A stretch of DNA of 64,000 nt from Dysidea avara. Lineage: Eukaryota > Porifera > Demospongiae > Dictyoceratida > Dysideidae. A program made the position numbers and the translations under genes. Positions 1 through 12,300 of this stretch are shown here, piece after piece. The notes beneath the pieces are model-generated. The model worked only from the letters and a program-made list of their open reading frames with translations. It was not told the DNA's origin and searched no databases. Location of the stretch: assembly GCF_963678975.1 (NCBI RefSeq), contig NC_089277.1, positions 25,680,672 through 25,744,671 of the forward strand, read 5' to 3'. Each line of letters opens with the position of its first letter. Position 1 is the stretch's first letter.

Positions 1-1040
1 CCCTTATTTGGCAGGAAACTCTACAAGCAGCTACAAGTGCTGGAAGTGGTCTGAAAGGTAACAGATTGATGCATCTTTAGTCTGCCCAAGTACAGATTGT
101 CTGCCCACCCACCCACCCTACAGTTGCAAGGCTAGAGGCCAGTGCATGACCACCATTTTACACCACAATAATTAACTCATGTGTGGACATGTGCCTTCTC
201 TAGCTCCAACAAGTGTCTACCTTCTGTGCTTTGCCTTCAATTACATGGTCACCTTCCAATGGCTGATCCAGGATGGGGCATTAGTGGGGCAAATGCCCCC
301 CCTTGCCTTTTGAAGGAACCATACTTCTGATTTAAAATACTAAATTTTATGTCAGGGTTAGATCCATTAACTCTGAAAATGACATGCACATTTTAGTAAC
401 ATTTATTACAAATTCACCTGAAATCAAAGCAAACTAGCTGTAAAATTGCCTTCGTGCGTACTAAGCGCCTCTAAAATAATTATCGTATTGCTGTTGTTTA
501 TAGCCTTTTACACAGCATTTAAGACTCCACAACCATCTGCAAAAGCCAGAATGTCAAAAATCAACAGTGAGACACTACTGAGTGGTGATTATTTGCTGCT
601 TCAAAAATGCAGCAACTAATAAGAGAATCTGACTTTCCCCAACCACCTAAAACTTCGCCTGTTTGTGCCCCTCCCCTTGCCAGCTCCTGGATCCGCCCCT
701 GACCTTCTTCATGCAAGGAAACCATACTTAAGTGTTAATTTTTCATATCAACACTTTCCTTGGAGAGTTTAGACAACACTACAAAACTACTTGAAGTGTT
801 TATGCTACTGTAAGTGAAGTGCTTACGCTACTAGTACTGTAAGAGGTAGTAAATACTGCACTGCACTTATAAAATAATTGCATGGTAATCATACCTTGCC
901 ACCATTCCCTTAACAATCAGAGCAAGATGATGATGCTCCTTAACGATCTAGTTGCAATCAGTTGCAGTTTTGCTGTAAAAGGCATGGCATGTCCCTAAAT
1001 CTGTTGCAAAGTTCACTCACGATAAGGCTGTTTTCTTAAA
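1..1040. repeat. Dispersed repeat copy with a nested insertion
   Basis: The blocks at about 91-256 and 707-1020 match two other places in the window, about 21235-21680 and, for a shorter part, 30255-30450. The shared text includes CAAGGCTAGAGGCCA and AAGTGTCTACCTTCTGTGC. The copy here is interrupted by about 445 bases at 257-701, which the other two copies lack. I see no coding capacity. The class of the outer repeat is unknown. Confidence 0.75.
257..701. mobile_element. Nested miniature element, GGATCC-type inverted ends
   Basis: The insertion starts with CAATGGCTGATCCAGG and ends with CCTGGATCCGCCCCTG, an imperfect inverted repeat. ACCTTC occurs just before it (251-256) and just after it (702-707), as expected of a target duplication. 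The related copy at about 30430 is uninterrupted and shows the empty site. A relative with similar ends lies at 17997-18216. The termini resemble hAT-type ends, but the visible duplication is 6 rather than 8 bases, so the class is uncertain. It has no coding capacity. Confidence 0.7.
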
Positions 1041-1406
1041 GGGGGTTTTCTTGAAAGGATTTTCTTGAAGGGGGTTTGAATTTTAAATGGAATGTCTTTA
1101 GGGGAAGGCCTGAGTGCTTCCCCCTAGACCACATTTGAACAAAAATGATGCATACACAAAATGTTTCCTTACATTAACAGGTGTTGTTTGCACATCTAAC
1201 TAGCTAAAACCTACACACTGCTGTTCATGCAGCTTATAGAAACTATAAACCTTTTTGTAGCTAACAATAACTTAATCTTCACTTCCAGACAATATACTGC
1301 CGACAGCCAACTTCAATTTCTTTATCACATGTATGGGAGCCCTATACACTTGAGTCCCTTAATTGGCAACACTTTCTTCCAGGTAGACATTATTCTCAGC
1401 CAGCCC

Positions 1407-2294
1407 CAGTGGCGTAGCCAGACTTTTCGCCATGCCTGGGCAATGGGTGGGCAAGCCATTTCCCATGCAACACACGTACACATGTCCATCTTCATATGGA
1501 CATCAATATAACATTTTAAAAATGCATTATGTATCATCCTACACTACTGTATGCAAGATGACTAATATCAACCTAATAGAAGCGAACGCCTAGCTAGCTA
1601 TTGGCCTTCTAACATATTACATACATCTAGCTACATGTGTCTTAATACCAGACTACAAAGATTCTTGAATTAAAGCACAAGGCGCTCTATCACGTGATGA
1701 CTATGCTCTGCCACTACAGTGTATAGCCTAGAAAAGTGGAAACAAAAAGAAAGGAATTACTGACTGAACAAGTACTCCATACCGTTTGAACTGAGCAGTG
1801 TACACACGGATAGATGGGTGCTAATTTCACAAATACCTCTAGACTGCTTTGCCTCCCGAGTTTTGACCACACCAATAGCTACCGTGATCACTTCATCCAA
1901 ATGTAAACCGTCCAGCCCACTATAGTGAAACCAATTCTTTGTCCTTCACTCCTTGCCACAATGCTGCGTGGTTTTTTGTAATCACATGATCTTGCTTCTA
2001 TTTATTGCCTCCTCTATTTGTGCACAATCAAGTTACTCGTAGGGAAAATCCCTTGGATAACCCCATCTCTGTTTAGCCAAAAAGAAGGAAACCATCGGCG
2101 AAAATGGCACAGTGAGTGTTGTATATTTAAGTTGTGCTATACTTATTCTTGTACAGTGGCTAGTTAAGTAACTTTAGCAAAATCTCGAGCTATCCAGCCC
2201 ACGTCTTTATAATTACCCTAGGAGCTGATGGTTGGGCAAAGAAGTCTGATGCCCGGGCAATGCCCTGGCTTGCCCGGGTTTGGCTACGCCACTG
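1407..2294. mobile_element. hAT-type non-autonomous element (CAGTGGCGTAGCC ends)
   Basis: The element begins CAGTGGCGTAGCC and ends GGCTACGCCACTG, a perfect inverted terminal repeat. It is flanked by an exact 8-base direct repeat GCCAGCCC at 1399-1406 and 2295-2302. An 8-base target duplication is the hallmark of the hAT superfamily. No transposase reading frame is present, so it depends on an enzyme from elsewhere. A diverged relative lies at 25411-26115. Confidence 0.88.
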
Positions 2295-2302
2295 GCCAGC
2301 CC

Positions 2303-4360
2303 TCCTGTTGATGGTCAGTTACTTCAGATTTGGCTTGTGCTCCAATGTATTCAACACATCACGTGCCCACAACATGTGACAAATAAACAAACCATTCATC
2401 AAGTAAATATACATCAACTATTTACAGTTTGTGCTCACCTGACACATGTATAACACGACTACTCAAGTTTATCGTAGCTGCTGCCTTGTAATATGTCTCA
2501 GCCAACCAACAGTCCTTCCATGCATCACGTGTGCTACTGATCACGTGATGCATTAGATCTTGATGATTTGCAATAGTTCAGCATTACACTAATGCAATGT
2601 GACCTTCAAGAGTATTACAGAGGAGTGCCAGTGTGCAAAGTAGCTACCAGAGAACTCCAGGGCTGTAAGTTTTGATGTGATTTTTAAATTAAAAAAAAAA
2701 GCCTCTGAAAGTGGGGTTCGTTTGAACCATCCGAACCACCCTGGCTACCCCTTGCTGTAGAGAGCAAGGAAGAGGTAGAGATTTTAAAGGATGTTTATGT
2801 ATGAGAACAGTGGGAGAGTTAGGTCCTGCTCAACAAACTATGTATAAGGGACTTGCAAGTCATGCATGTCCATGTGATTGGTGGGGACACTCGTGTGACA
2901 TAGTGGCATCATGCCAGGGAGCTTGAAACATTGCTGATAACTGATGTAAGTACATAAAATAGGTCTGCAAACATAAATAAAAATCATCTAGTTGGACAAA
3001 CAGCACTTGTTTATACAGGAACATAATTATAGCTTACAAAAGATCATCACTTAATTTAAATACAAAAGTGTATACAGTAAAAACTGCACGTGAAAGCAGA
3101 ATGGATGACAGGCTAAAGTGTACCTATAACTGATTCACAAATGTAAAAGTAATTAACACTAAAATTAACAGCAAGAAGTGATCTGGCATCTTCAACAGTA
3201 TAACAATATAATCTTATCAACAAACGTTTTCAGTCTTATAACTTACAGTAGTTAAACCGTCTCTCACAAAAAATTCTCTTGATTGTTCTATTAGAGTAAT
3301 TCAGTACCTGTGACTGCTCTTTAGAGAGCACCACAATTGTTTTAGTGAAAAGATACAACAATACTATGAAGACGCATATAGGTCTAATTCAACCCACATT
3401 GAGATGATGAGTTTATCAGTTGCTTCTGCTGGTTCTTTCCATCCCTCTTTCTGTTAATTCCCATTTCATTTCCACTTTCCTAAAATTACACTTACCCAGC
3501 CATACAACGCACTGTCATAGGATGTCAAAAATAAATTTGGCTAATATGCAAGTTGATGAATCACACTGAGATGAATATTCACAAATTCAGTTTGCACTTA
3601 CTTGTCTGAATGAATTGAAATTACACTACTCAGCAATGAATTTCACTCAGCTACATGTCTGAATGTGAAGCAGTACAATGGCTGGACTGATTGACATTGA
3701 TACACCATGTGCTTGTATGTGAGAACTGTCCTAGCTACCAATAAATTTACTAACCATCAAGGCAGCAAGTATAGTGAGTAAAATCATTCCTTGGTCTCAG
3801 TGTTCAGTGCTAGCCAATGCATGAATGGATCTGTGGAAGGGGTTTATAGCCTTTCCAATTGCATGTACTTGGCACCTCATAACTTCACCAGTGAATAAAG
3901 TACCAGCTTGAAATTTGGTCACTGTACACCCCTAATATAGCACTATCACCAGGTGTAATTTTATGGTGATAGATAAAACACATGAGGAAATATGATTCGT
4001 CAAACGTGGAAATTTTGCAAGGCTGTAATTAAGATCCCTTTTCACAGATCTGGTCATATACATGTATATATACCTGCTTCTTCCATGTTGCAAATGGGTG
4101 CTTTTGATCAATGCATACTCCATACTGCAAAACAGTTATAATAAACCATAATTGAATGTCTCTTATTTTACATAATCCCAGGAGAAAGTGCCCTCGTAGA
4201 GATAATCATTACTGAAATTGTTAGTGAAAATCACTTTTTGTCAATAATATCACTATAACAATAGATGCATTTACTCAATGGTTTTTGCAGTGAATATATC
4301 CATATTATATGAATGCATGTCCATAGAGTTCAGTGAATAGGTTGTTTATTTACTGGTTAG
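2303..4360. other. Gene-poor flank upstream of USP copy 1
   Basis: I searched this stretch for the exons expected upstream of copy 1: a Cys box with N-x(4)-C-[YF]-F-N, a Q-[EQ]-D-S-H-E box, and the 58-base and 134-base exon types seen in copy 2. None was recognised on either strand. CAGATCTGGTCATA near 4046 resembles one end of the TGTGACC element family, but I cannot place its partner. Otherwise I see only AT-rich non-coding sequence. Confidence 0.5.
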
Positions 4361-5598
4361 AATACCGTCGAGCAGCTGACAGAGGTGTCACTGTGCTAGA
4401 AAGAGAGATTGGTGGAGCAAACACTAGTACCATTATATGTCGACAATGCTTAAAGGTAGAGATATTCATTGTGTTACAGGATGCTCTATTTTACTGTTTT
4501 TGATGATCTTTCAGCCTTCACAATTAAAAGAACCATTTTTTGATTTATCACTATCTATCCCAGATCAGCAGGTAAGGGGTATTAGCCAGTTCACCCTGCT
4601 GTATGTTACATTACTTACTACAAGGTGCAGGTCACAGTTCAAAGGAGTGACCCAAGAAGAGAAACACCTGATTTAGTAGAAAGACATGAAAGTAGTACCA
4701 TTTCCTATTGTTTACCAGGTGCTATCAATGAAGAGAATACAAACCTCACAGCTTCAAATAGACAGGAAATTGTGGCTTCACCAGTATTAAATCTATCTCC
4801 AAATCCAGGAAATGTTAGTAATTACTCTGATAATTCCACTGTAAATCCTAATGTGGCAACTGAATTCTCTGCATTGCAAGAGTATTTGCGTAAGGAAGGG
4901 TTTTACTACCATCCACCATCTTTAGAAAGACCACTCAGTACAAATGGTTTAGAGCAGTCACTACTTGATTACACAAATGTAGATGTCTTAGGAGATGATC
5001 AACAATTCATATGTAACCACTGCAATAATGATCACAGTAAGTTACAGGAGAAAGGAGCCTTAGTAGTGATACATGTACTTGTAGGTTTGGTGAGCAAGCA
5101 GGCATTGATTATGCAATTACAAAAAGTGCTGATTTTGCATATTAAAAGATTTGAAATTGGCAATGTAGCAGTGACTAAAAATAATGCATTTCTCTCATTT
5201 GCACTATTGCTGGACATGGCACCCTACTGTACAAATGGATGTCTACAGGTTTGCAGGCTTTTTGTACACTATTAGTATGTACTTACCTTCCCCACATAAA
5301 GGAACTCCAAGATAAACATGGCAGAATCTTGTATGGCCTAAAAGCAGTGGTAGTGCACAGAGGGAGGATACTTAGCAGTGGTCACTATGTTGCATATGTA
5401 AGAAGATTTAGAGGTCAGCAAAGCACATCAGCAAATTTACCACCTTCACAAAACTGGGAGTATGATCAGAATGCTGTTTATAAAGGTGATTGGTATTACA
5501 CCAGTGATGAGACTGTCACCAGGTGTTGTACTGGTTTTGCCGAAGTTAGAAGGAATGAGGCTTACTTATTGTTTTATGAATTGTTACCAAAGATGTAA
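4361..5598 (+). CDS. USP16/45-like deubiquitinase, C-terminal half only (copy 1)
   Basis: Five exons join in phase: 4361-4455, 4515-4571, 4631-5036, 5085-5248 and 5302-5598 (stop TAA). They give about 339 residues. Visible in order are the first zinc knuckle TIICRQC, the LSLSIPDQQ segment, a Ser/Asn-rich linker, the LEQSLLDYTNVDVL segment, the second knuckle FICNHC, the VLILHIKRF strand with LDMAPYC, the His box HRGRILSSGHYVAYVR, and WYYTSDETV, which supplies the third catalytic Asp. In this family the Cys box lies before the knuckles. Here it and the Q-D-S-H-E box are missing from the window. The first exon needs one base from an upstream exon, so either 5' exons lie beyond the window or the gene is truncated. 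All frames present are intact, so loss may be recent or the fragment may be retained. It is closest to copy 2. Confidence 0.82.
5037..5084 (+). other. 48-base intron, in frame and stop-free
   Basis: GTAAGT at 5037 and CTTGTAG ending at 5084 bound a 48-base segment that is absent from the protein of copy 2 at the same point, where the intron is 64 bases. The length is a multiple of three and contains no stop, so retention would insert 16 residues without a frameshift. The next intron (5249-5301, 53 bases) is almost as short. Such tiny introns are known in demosponges. Confidence 0.7.
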
Positions 5599-7052
5599 AT
5601 GATAAATATAGCGCTACATCTATACTTGTATTTAATTTGCAAGAAATCCAAGAATTGATGAAAATTTGTATGCAATTTTCATTGATAGGGTTGGTAGAAT
5701 AGGTTATTGCAAGAGTTCATAGTATATTTTACTCAAAGAACAGTCGATTTGTAGCACTCATGATCACCCATGGGCGCATGGATCCAGAGTTTGACAAGGA
5801 AGGGTGCACCATGACCAGGGTAGTATAGGTAGCTATATACACCACATATGTGCAGGGGGTCTGTGGGCGCAGCACCCCAGAAGCTATAAGCTTAGGTGTT
5901 TTACATGTTTCAGGGAAGAAAGTTTATCCACAAATATCTAAATCACAGTAATGATCATACTTTACGTTGGACTCTAGAGCGGAAAAGGAATAATCCTTCT
6001 AGTGATCTTTTGGTCAGTACACTAAACTCTCCTGCCACTCGTACTGTCCCTCCAGTCAAGAATAGTAATGATTCGTCAACTAATTATCATCCGTTTGTTT
6101 CAGAAGGGTATGTGTCTAGGATGGAGAAACTGTTGCAGTGAAGATTTTACCCAGTCCCTGTTAGTTGATAACACAGTGCCACTCTGACCAAAACTTTTGG
6201 AGATAGTGTACTGATACAAGGTGTATAGGGCTGGATGTGATCAATGCTCCACTTCACCAGATATTCCTCAAATCAGAATTAGTGATAGGACCTGTTATAG
6301 TAGGTATAAGGCAGCATTAACGCCTACTTTCTGTAGAAAGTATCTCTTTGATACTTGAAAACGACTTAGCAGGTGGTAAAATCAGTAACCCTAGCAGTGT
6401 ACTACATTTGACTTCCACTAATGAGGGGCTAGCACAGACCTTTCAAGCATGTGTTGTAACACGACCTGCCACACATCATGCTCAGACACAAGCTAGCCTA
6501 GACCTAAACAACGAGTCAATCACTCCAGATGGCACTTTACCAGCTATTAAACTACTTTCATAAGCACTAGTATAATGGCCCCATCAAAATTTCCTGTCTA
6601 GATGGCATCAAATGACTACTTGGGTATAATACCTGAACACAAAACATAAGTTGTTATTTGCTCTTTAGCTGCTTGTCCAGTGTTCGCAAATTGATGAAGT
6701 GACTCATGTCCACATCCACATTACAACACACCTGGGTGTGATACCTGAACAGTGTAAGTATAGGCCTGCATCAAATATACCAGCATAATGAAAGCATACC
6801 AGGTTTTGATGCTAGCATATCCATTGGATATTTCAAACTATGGAGCTTAATTCCATGAAAATAGATTGATACGCCCAAATAGAGTAGTCAGTGGAAACTG
6901 CAAGCTGCAGTAGAACACTATGCATTGCATATAGTTCCTTAGATCGATACCCTCTAATCACTTTGTGGTGAAATACTCTAATAGAGCATTCACTGACTAA
7001 AATATTTCAAGATAATTGCAGGAAAAAAGTTTGAGCATATTTGACTCAGGCC
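5599..7052. other. Intergenic DNA with two orphan reading frames
   Basis: A frame at 5896-6141, opening after a possible splice acceptor near 5912, encodes a basic Ser/Asn-rich stretch with WTLERKRNNPSS. A second at about 6348-6563 encodes a Thr/Ser-rich stretch. Neither resembles a family I can name. They are separated by non-coding sequence and could be exons of an unknown gene, remnants of a retroelement, or chance. From about 6740 to 7052 there is a dispersed repeat that recurs at about 30470-30800, with shared TTTGACTCAG and TTAATTCCATG segments. Confidence 0.35.
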
Positions 7053-7731
7053 TAGGGACCCGCCGATTATGCTGGCATAATTATGAGCATAATAGGTGCC
7101 TGAAAGCATTGAGCATAATGCTAGCCACTGCTTGAAGGTTCTTAGTTTACTAATTTGTTAAGCTGCTTTACTGTAGTTGTGCCCAGTTATACTGATAGTA
7201 AAATGTCAGTAACTTTAAGTATATGGAACATAATTGTTTTACTAAGTTTTAAACTCTCAGTAAACATCAGTGAATGCAGAAAAGCTACTAAAATTCCAAA
7301 CAATTAACTGTTCCATATACTGGGGATATACCACTCTAGTAAACTAAGAAACTTCAAGCAGTGAGCATAATAGGAAGAATATTTGTGTAATAGTATGAAT
7401 TCTTGCTTATCAAAATAGCTATCACAGAAAGATCGATATATTCTAATAGAACAGTCAGTAACTCTAATAGAACAATCACATAGCTGACTGTTCTATTCGA
7501 TCTTTTCTGTGATATACATTTTGACAAGTACGTTTGTGCTTCAGCCACTTATTGATTTATCCGTAAAATGGAAATTATTAGCAGAGCATGAGAACTGAGG
7601 TATAATTAATTGGGCATAATTTGAGCATAATAGGAAAGTATTGAGCATAACTTTAAGCATAATAGGTAAATTTTTGAGCAGTGCAGCATAGCATAATAGG
7701 TGAAATTATGAGCATAACCGGCGGGTCCCTA
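7053..7731. mobile_element. hAT-type miniature element (TAGGGACCCGCCG ends)
   Basis: The ends are TAGGGACCCGCCG and CGGCGGGTCCCTA, a perfect inverted repeat. The 8-base direct repeat CTCAGGCC flanks it at 7045-7052 and 7732-7739. The first five bases fit the YARNG end consensus of the hAT superfamily. The interior is repetitive, with many copies of GCATAAT, and holds an inverted pair of the dispersed motif TCTAATAGAACAGTCA near 7441-7500. It inserted into an older repeat whose uninterrupted copy lies near 30780. No transposase is encoded. Confidence 0.93.
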
Positions 7732-8149
7732 CTCAGGCCTAAGTGTAAGGTAAGTAATTGCACAGCATTAATTATTACTGCTGGTTGTTTGTTTTCTTGT
7801 TCGGGCTAGAAATCTAGGGATTTTTATTAGTACTAATAACAACTATCCATTTCCGGTGCAGTCAAAAATTAATGTTATTTATGTACAGTAATAGAATGCC
7901 TCATATTAAGGCATTTAGCAAACTAAGTACATGCATAGATCAATATTCAGTAATGATTTAAGACCACTCCAAATAAATTATCTGTGTCCCAACCCTATCT
8001 CAGGCATATTTGCATGTGGATGGGCAGTCCATCATTATGAGATAGCCAGCTTTTCAAGTATGCATAAAATCTTTTGATCTTTGGGAGATAATGAGTTCTT
8101 TACAATCACTGGAGAGGTAAATGGTTAGAGAAGAGAGCTGAGTATATTT

Positions 8150-8470
8150 TTTGAAATGCAATCTCAGTAGCTAAGTGCTCAAGAAAAGTTAAGGGATTGC
8201 AATCAGCATACCTCAAAATGGTTAGACCACAGATGGAATACGTGTTAGGTGTGTGGGATCCATACTATAATTCACATATCCAACAATTAAAGAGAAAAGG
8301 TGCAACGTTGTGCAGCCCAATGGATTTATAACAACTATAGTAGATTTAGCTCATTCTCGGCAATGTTAAGCGAATTATTCTGGCCATCTCTCTTGAGACC
8401 AGTCGTAAGATATCTAGATTACAAGTTCTACACAAGGCACTGTATTACCAGCTTGCTATCTCCATTCCAT
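8150..8470 (+). pseudogene. Non-LTR retrotransposon remnant (reverse transcriptase C-terminus)
   Basis: One frame reads KMVRPQMEYVLGVWDPYYN, and a neighbouring frame from 8299 reads on as VQRCAAQWIYNNYSRFSS and then LFWPSLLRPVVRYLDYKFY. This order matches the region after the reverse transcriptase domain of CR1/L2/Jockey-type non-LTR elements (LVRPxLEYxxxVWxP, then VQRRAARxxxxxY, then WPSLExRR). A frameshift at about 8298 separates the two parts, so it is a dead fragment. Region 7740-8149 upstream shows nothing recognisable. Confidence 0.75.
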
Positions 8471-8519
8471 CATGTTATCAAGACACACGGTAGTGTGTCG
8501 TGCTGCCCAAAAAGCCGGC

Positions 8520-9130
8520 GCGCAACCCCGTGAGTATATTGACAGGAAGAAAGAAAACACAATTTTCGCACCTCCGTAGCTCTGTGCTGCCTTGATGAAA
8601 CAAGACGAATTTTGTTGTGTACATTCCCTCCAACTTCAGTACTCCACATTCCAAATTTGAGCGAAATCGCTTCAGGAATTCTTGAGATATGCGACTTCAA
8701 CAATTGGCTTAGTTTCTTCGTTTTTATTTTCTTCTTATTTTTCTTCCTCTTTTCGCACACTTACAAAACCTGCTATAAAACGCGAACGCGTTATCCGATT
8801 GCCTTGACGTTTGGCACACAGAAGGGGGGTATAAAGGCGCATCTCGGTACCAACTTTGGCTGGAATACCATAAACAGACAAAGAGTTATGAGCGATTATG
8901 CACGAAAAATAACACCAATATGTTGTCACGCCTACAGGGTAAACCGCGTATGGGAAGAAGTTGAACATCGGTGGGTGAATAGGTTAACTATTGAACCTCA
9001 AACCTTTTGTGATTTGAAAGAAATCGAGCTAAAAACCAGGAAGATACAACAACAAAACCAACAGTGTGTAACAATTACGCAACCGAGATTAGCTAATAAA
9101 AAACGAATACTTGCCACGCCTACCAGATAA
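8520..9130 (+). repeat. Compositionally distinct block with a 172-codon open frame
   Basis: The block has more CpG (for example AAACGCGAACGCG near 8779) than its surroundings. A frame at 8612-9130 is open for 172 codons, with a Phe-rich hydrophobic segment FFVFIFFLFFFLF near residues 35-48 followed by a soluble Lys/Gln-rich tail. I do not recognise a domain. Lying directly after a dead retrotransposon piece, it may be repeat sequence rather than a gene. A second, opposite-strand frame overlaps it at 8470-8760. Confidence 0.4.
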
Positions 9131-9328
9131 ACCGCTTGGGGTAATGCTTTGAAATTCACTGTACAGATGGAGTAATCATCTTAGAAAGGCTCTTCAATGG
9201 TGTAGAAGAATCAGACTTAAAGCCACGGAGTTATAACACGAAATCCAACTCGGTGTAGCAAGTGCGAGATCGAGATACTCTAATAGAGCAGTCATCCTAA
9301 TAGAGCAGTCACCCTGAACAGAATTCAA
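9131..9328. other. Spacer with two copies of a dispersed motif
   Basis: The dispersed motif ACTCTAATAGAGCAGTCA occurs at about 9277-9294 and a partial second copy at 9298-9313, directly before the satellite array. I see nothing else here. Confidence 0.5.
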
Positions 9329-12300
9329 GAGATCAGTTAGAAATAAGTAACCTGTATAGAGATCAGCTACAAACAAATCACGTGTAGAGAGTTCAGCTAC
9401 AAACAAATCTCCCTGTAGAGAGATCAGCTAGAAGAAGTTTCCTTGTAGAGAGTTCTGCTACAAGCAAATCACCCTGTAGAAAGATCAGCTAGAAGAAATC
9501 ACCTTGTAGAGAGTTCAGCTTCAAAGAAAAATCATGTGAGAGTTCAGCTACAAACAAACTGTCCTGTAGAGAGATCAGCTAGAAGAAGTTACCTTGTAGA
9601 GAGTTCAGTTACAAAGAAATCATCATGTAGAGAGTTCAGCTACAAACAAATCACCCTGTAAAAAGATCAGCTATAGAAGAAATCACCTTGTAGAGAGTTC
9701 AGCTACAAAGAAACCATCATGTAGAGAGTTCAGCTACAAACAAATCACCCTGTAGAAAGATCAGCTATAGAAGAAATCACCTTGTAGAGAGTTCAGCTAC
9801 AAAGAAACCATCATGTAGAGAGTTCAGCTACAAACAAATCGTCCTGTAGAGAGATCAGCTAGAAGAAATTACCTTGTAGAGAGTTCAGCTACAAAGAAAC
9901 CATCATGTAGAGAGTTCAGCTACAAACAAATCACCCTGTAGAAAGATCAGCTATAGAAGAAATCACCTTGTAGAGAGTTCAGCTACAAAGAAACCATCAT
10001 GTAGAGAGTTCAGCTACAAACAAATCACCCTGTAAAAAGATCAGCTATAGAAGAAATCACCTTGTAGAGAGTTCAGCTACAAAGAAACCATCATGTAGAG
10101 AGTTCAGCTACAAACAAATCACCCTGTAGAAAGATCAGCTATAGAAGAAATCACCTTGTAGAGAGTTCAGCTACAAAGAAACCATCATGTAGAGAGTTCA
10201 GCTACAAACAAATCGTCCTGTAGAGAGATCAGCTAGAAGAAATTACCTTGTAGAGAGTTCAGCTACAAAGAAACCATCATGTAGAGAGTTCAGCTACAAA
10301 CAAATCACCCTGTAGAAAGATCAGCTATAGAAGAAATCACCTTGTAGAGAGTTCAGCTACAAAGAAACCATCATGTAGAGAGTTCAGCTACAAACAAATC
10401 GTCCTGTAGAGAGATCAGCTAGAAGAAATTACCTTGTAGAGAGTTCAGCTACAAAGAAACCATCATGTAGAGAGTTCAGCTGCAAACAAATCATCCTGTA
10501 GAGAGATCAGCTAGAAGAAATTACCTTGTAGAGAGTTCAGCTACAAAGAAACCATCATATAGAGAGTTCAGCTGCAAACAAATCACCTGTAGAGAGTTAA
10601 GCTACAAACAAATCTCCCTGTAGAGAGATCAGCTAGAAGAAGTCACCTTGCAGGGAGTTCAGTTACAAAGAAACCACCATGTAGAGAGTTCAGCCGCAAA
10701 CAAATCACCTGTAGAGAGTTCAGCTAGAAACAAGTCACCCTGTAGAGAGATCAGCTAGAAACAAGTCACCTTGTAGAGAGCTCAGCTAGAAGATGTCACA
10801 TTGTAGGGAGTTCAGCTACAAAGAAACTACCATGTAGAGTTCAGCTGCAAACAAATCACCCTGTAGAGAACTCAGCTACAAACAAATCGCCCTGTAGAAA
10901 GATCAGCTAGAAGAAGTTACCTTGTAGGGATTTCAGCTACAAACAAATCACCCTGTAGAGAGTTAAGCTACAAAGAAATCATCATGTAGAGAGTTCAGCT
11001 GCAAACAAATCATCCTGTAGAGAATTCAGCTAGAAGAAGTCACCTTTTAGAGAGTTCAGCTACAAAAAGATCACCCTGTAGAGAGTTCAGCTAGAAGAAG
11101 TCACATTTTAGAGAGTTCAGCTACAAAGCAACCACCATGTAAAGAGTTCAGCTGCAAAAAAAATCAATCACCCTGTAGAAAGATCAGCTAGAAGAAGTTA
11201 CCTTGTAGAGAGTTCAGCTACAAAGAAACCACCATGTAGAGAGTTCAGCTGCAAACAAATCACCTGTAGAGAGTTCAGCTAGAAGAAGTCACATTGTAGA
11301 GAGTTCAGCTACAATGAAACTCCCATGTAGAGAGTTCAGCTGCAAACAAATCACCCTGTAGAGAACTCAGCTACAAACAAATATGCAGTGTAAAAAGATC
11401 AGCTAGAAGAAGTTACCTTGTAGAGAGTTCAGCTACAACGAAACCACCATGTAGAGAGTTCAGCTACAAACAAATCACCTGTAGAGAGTTCAGCCAGAAA
11501 CAAGTCACCCTGTAGAGAGATCAGCTAGAAACAAGTCACCTTGTAGAGAGTTCAGCTAGAAGAAGTCACATTGTAGAGAGTTCAGCTACAAAGAAACTAC
11601 CATGTAGAGAGTTCAGCTACAAAGAAACTATCATGTAGAGAGTTCAGCTGCAAACAAATCACCCTGTAGAAAGTTCAGCTATGAACAGATCACCCTGTAG
11701 AGAGATCAGCTAGAAACAAGTCACCCTGTAGAGTTCAGCTAGAAGAAATTACCTTGTAGAGAGTTCAGCTACAAAGAAACCACCATTTAGAGAGTTCAGC
11801 TGCAAACAAATCACCCAGTAGAAAGTTCAGCTATGAACAGATCACCCTGTTGAAAGTTCAGTTAGAAACAAGGAATCCTGTAGAGAGATCACCTAGAAGT
11901 ATCACTTTGTAGAGAGTTCAGCTACAAACAAATCACCTGTAGAGAGTTCAGCTACAAACAAATCACCCTGTACAGAGATCAGCTGGAAGAAGTCACCTTG
12001 TAGAGAGTTCAGCTATAAAGAAACCACCATGTAGAGAATTCAGCTGCAAACAAACACCCTGTAGAGAACTCAGCTACAAACAAATCGCCCTGTAGAAAGA
12101 TCAGCTAGAAGAAGTTACCTTGTAGGGATTTCAGCTACAAACAAATCACCCTGTAGAGAGTTCAGCTACAAAGAAACCATTCTGTAAAGAGCTCAGCTGC
12201 AAATAAATCACCTGTACAGAATTCAGCTACAAACAAATCACCCTGTAGAGAGATCAGCTAGAAGAAATTACCTTGTAGATAGTTCAGCTACAAACAAATC

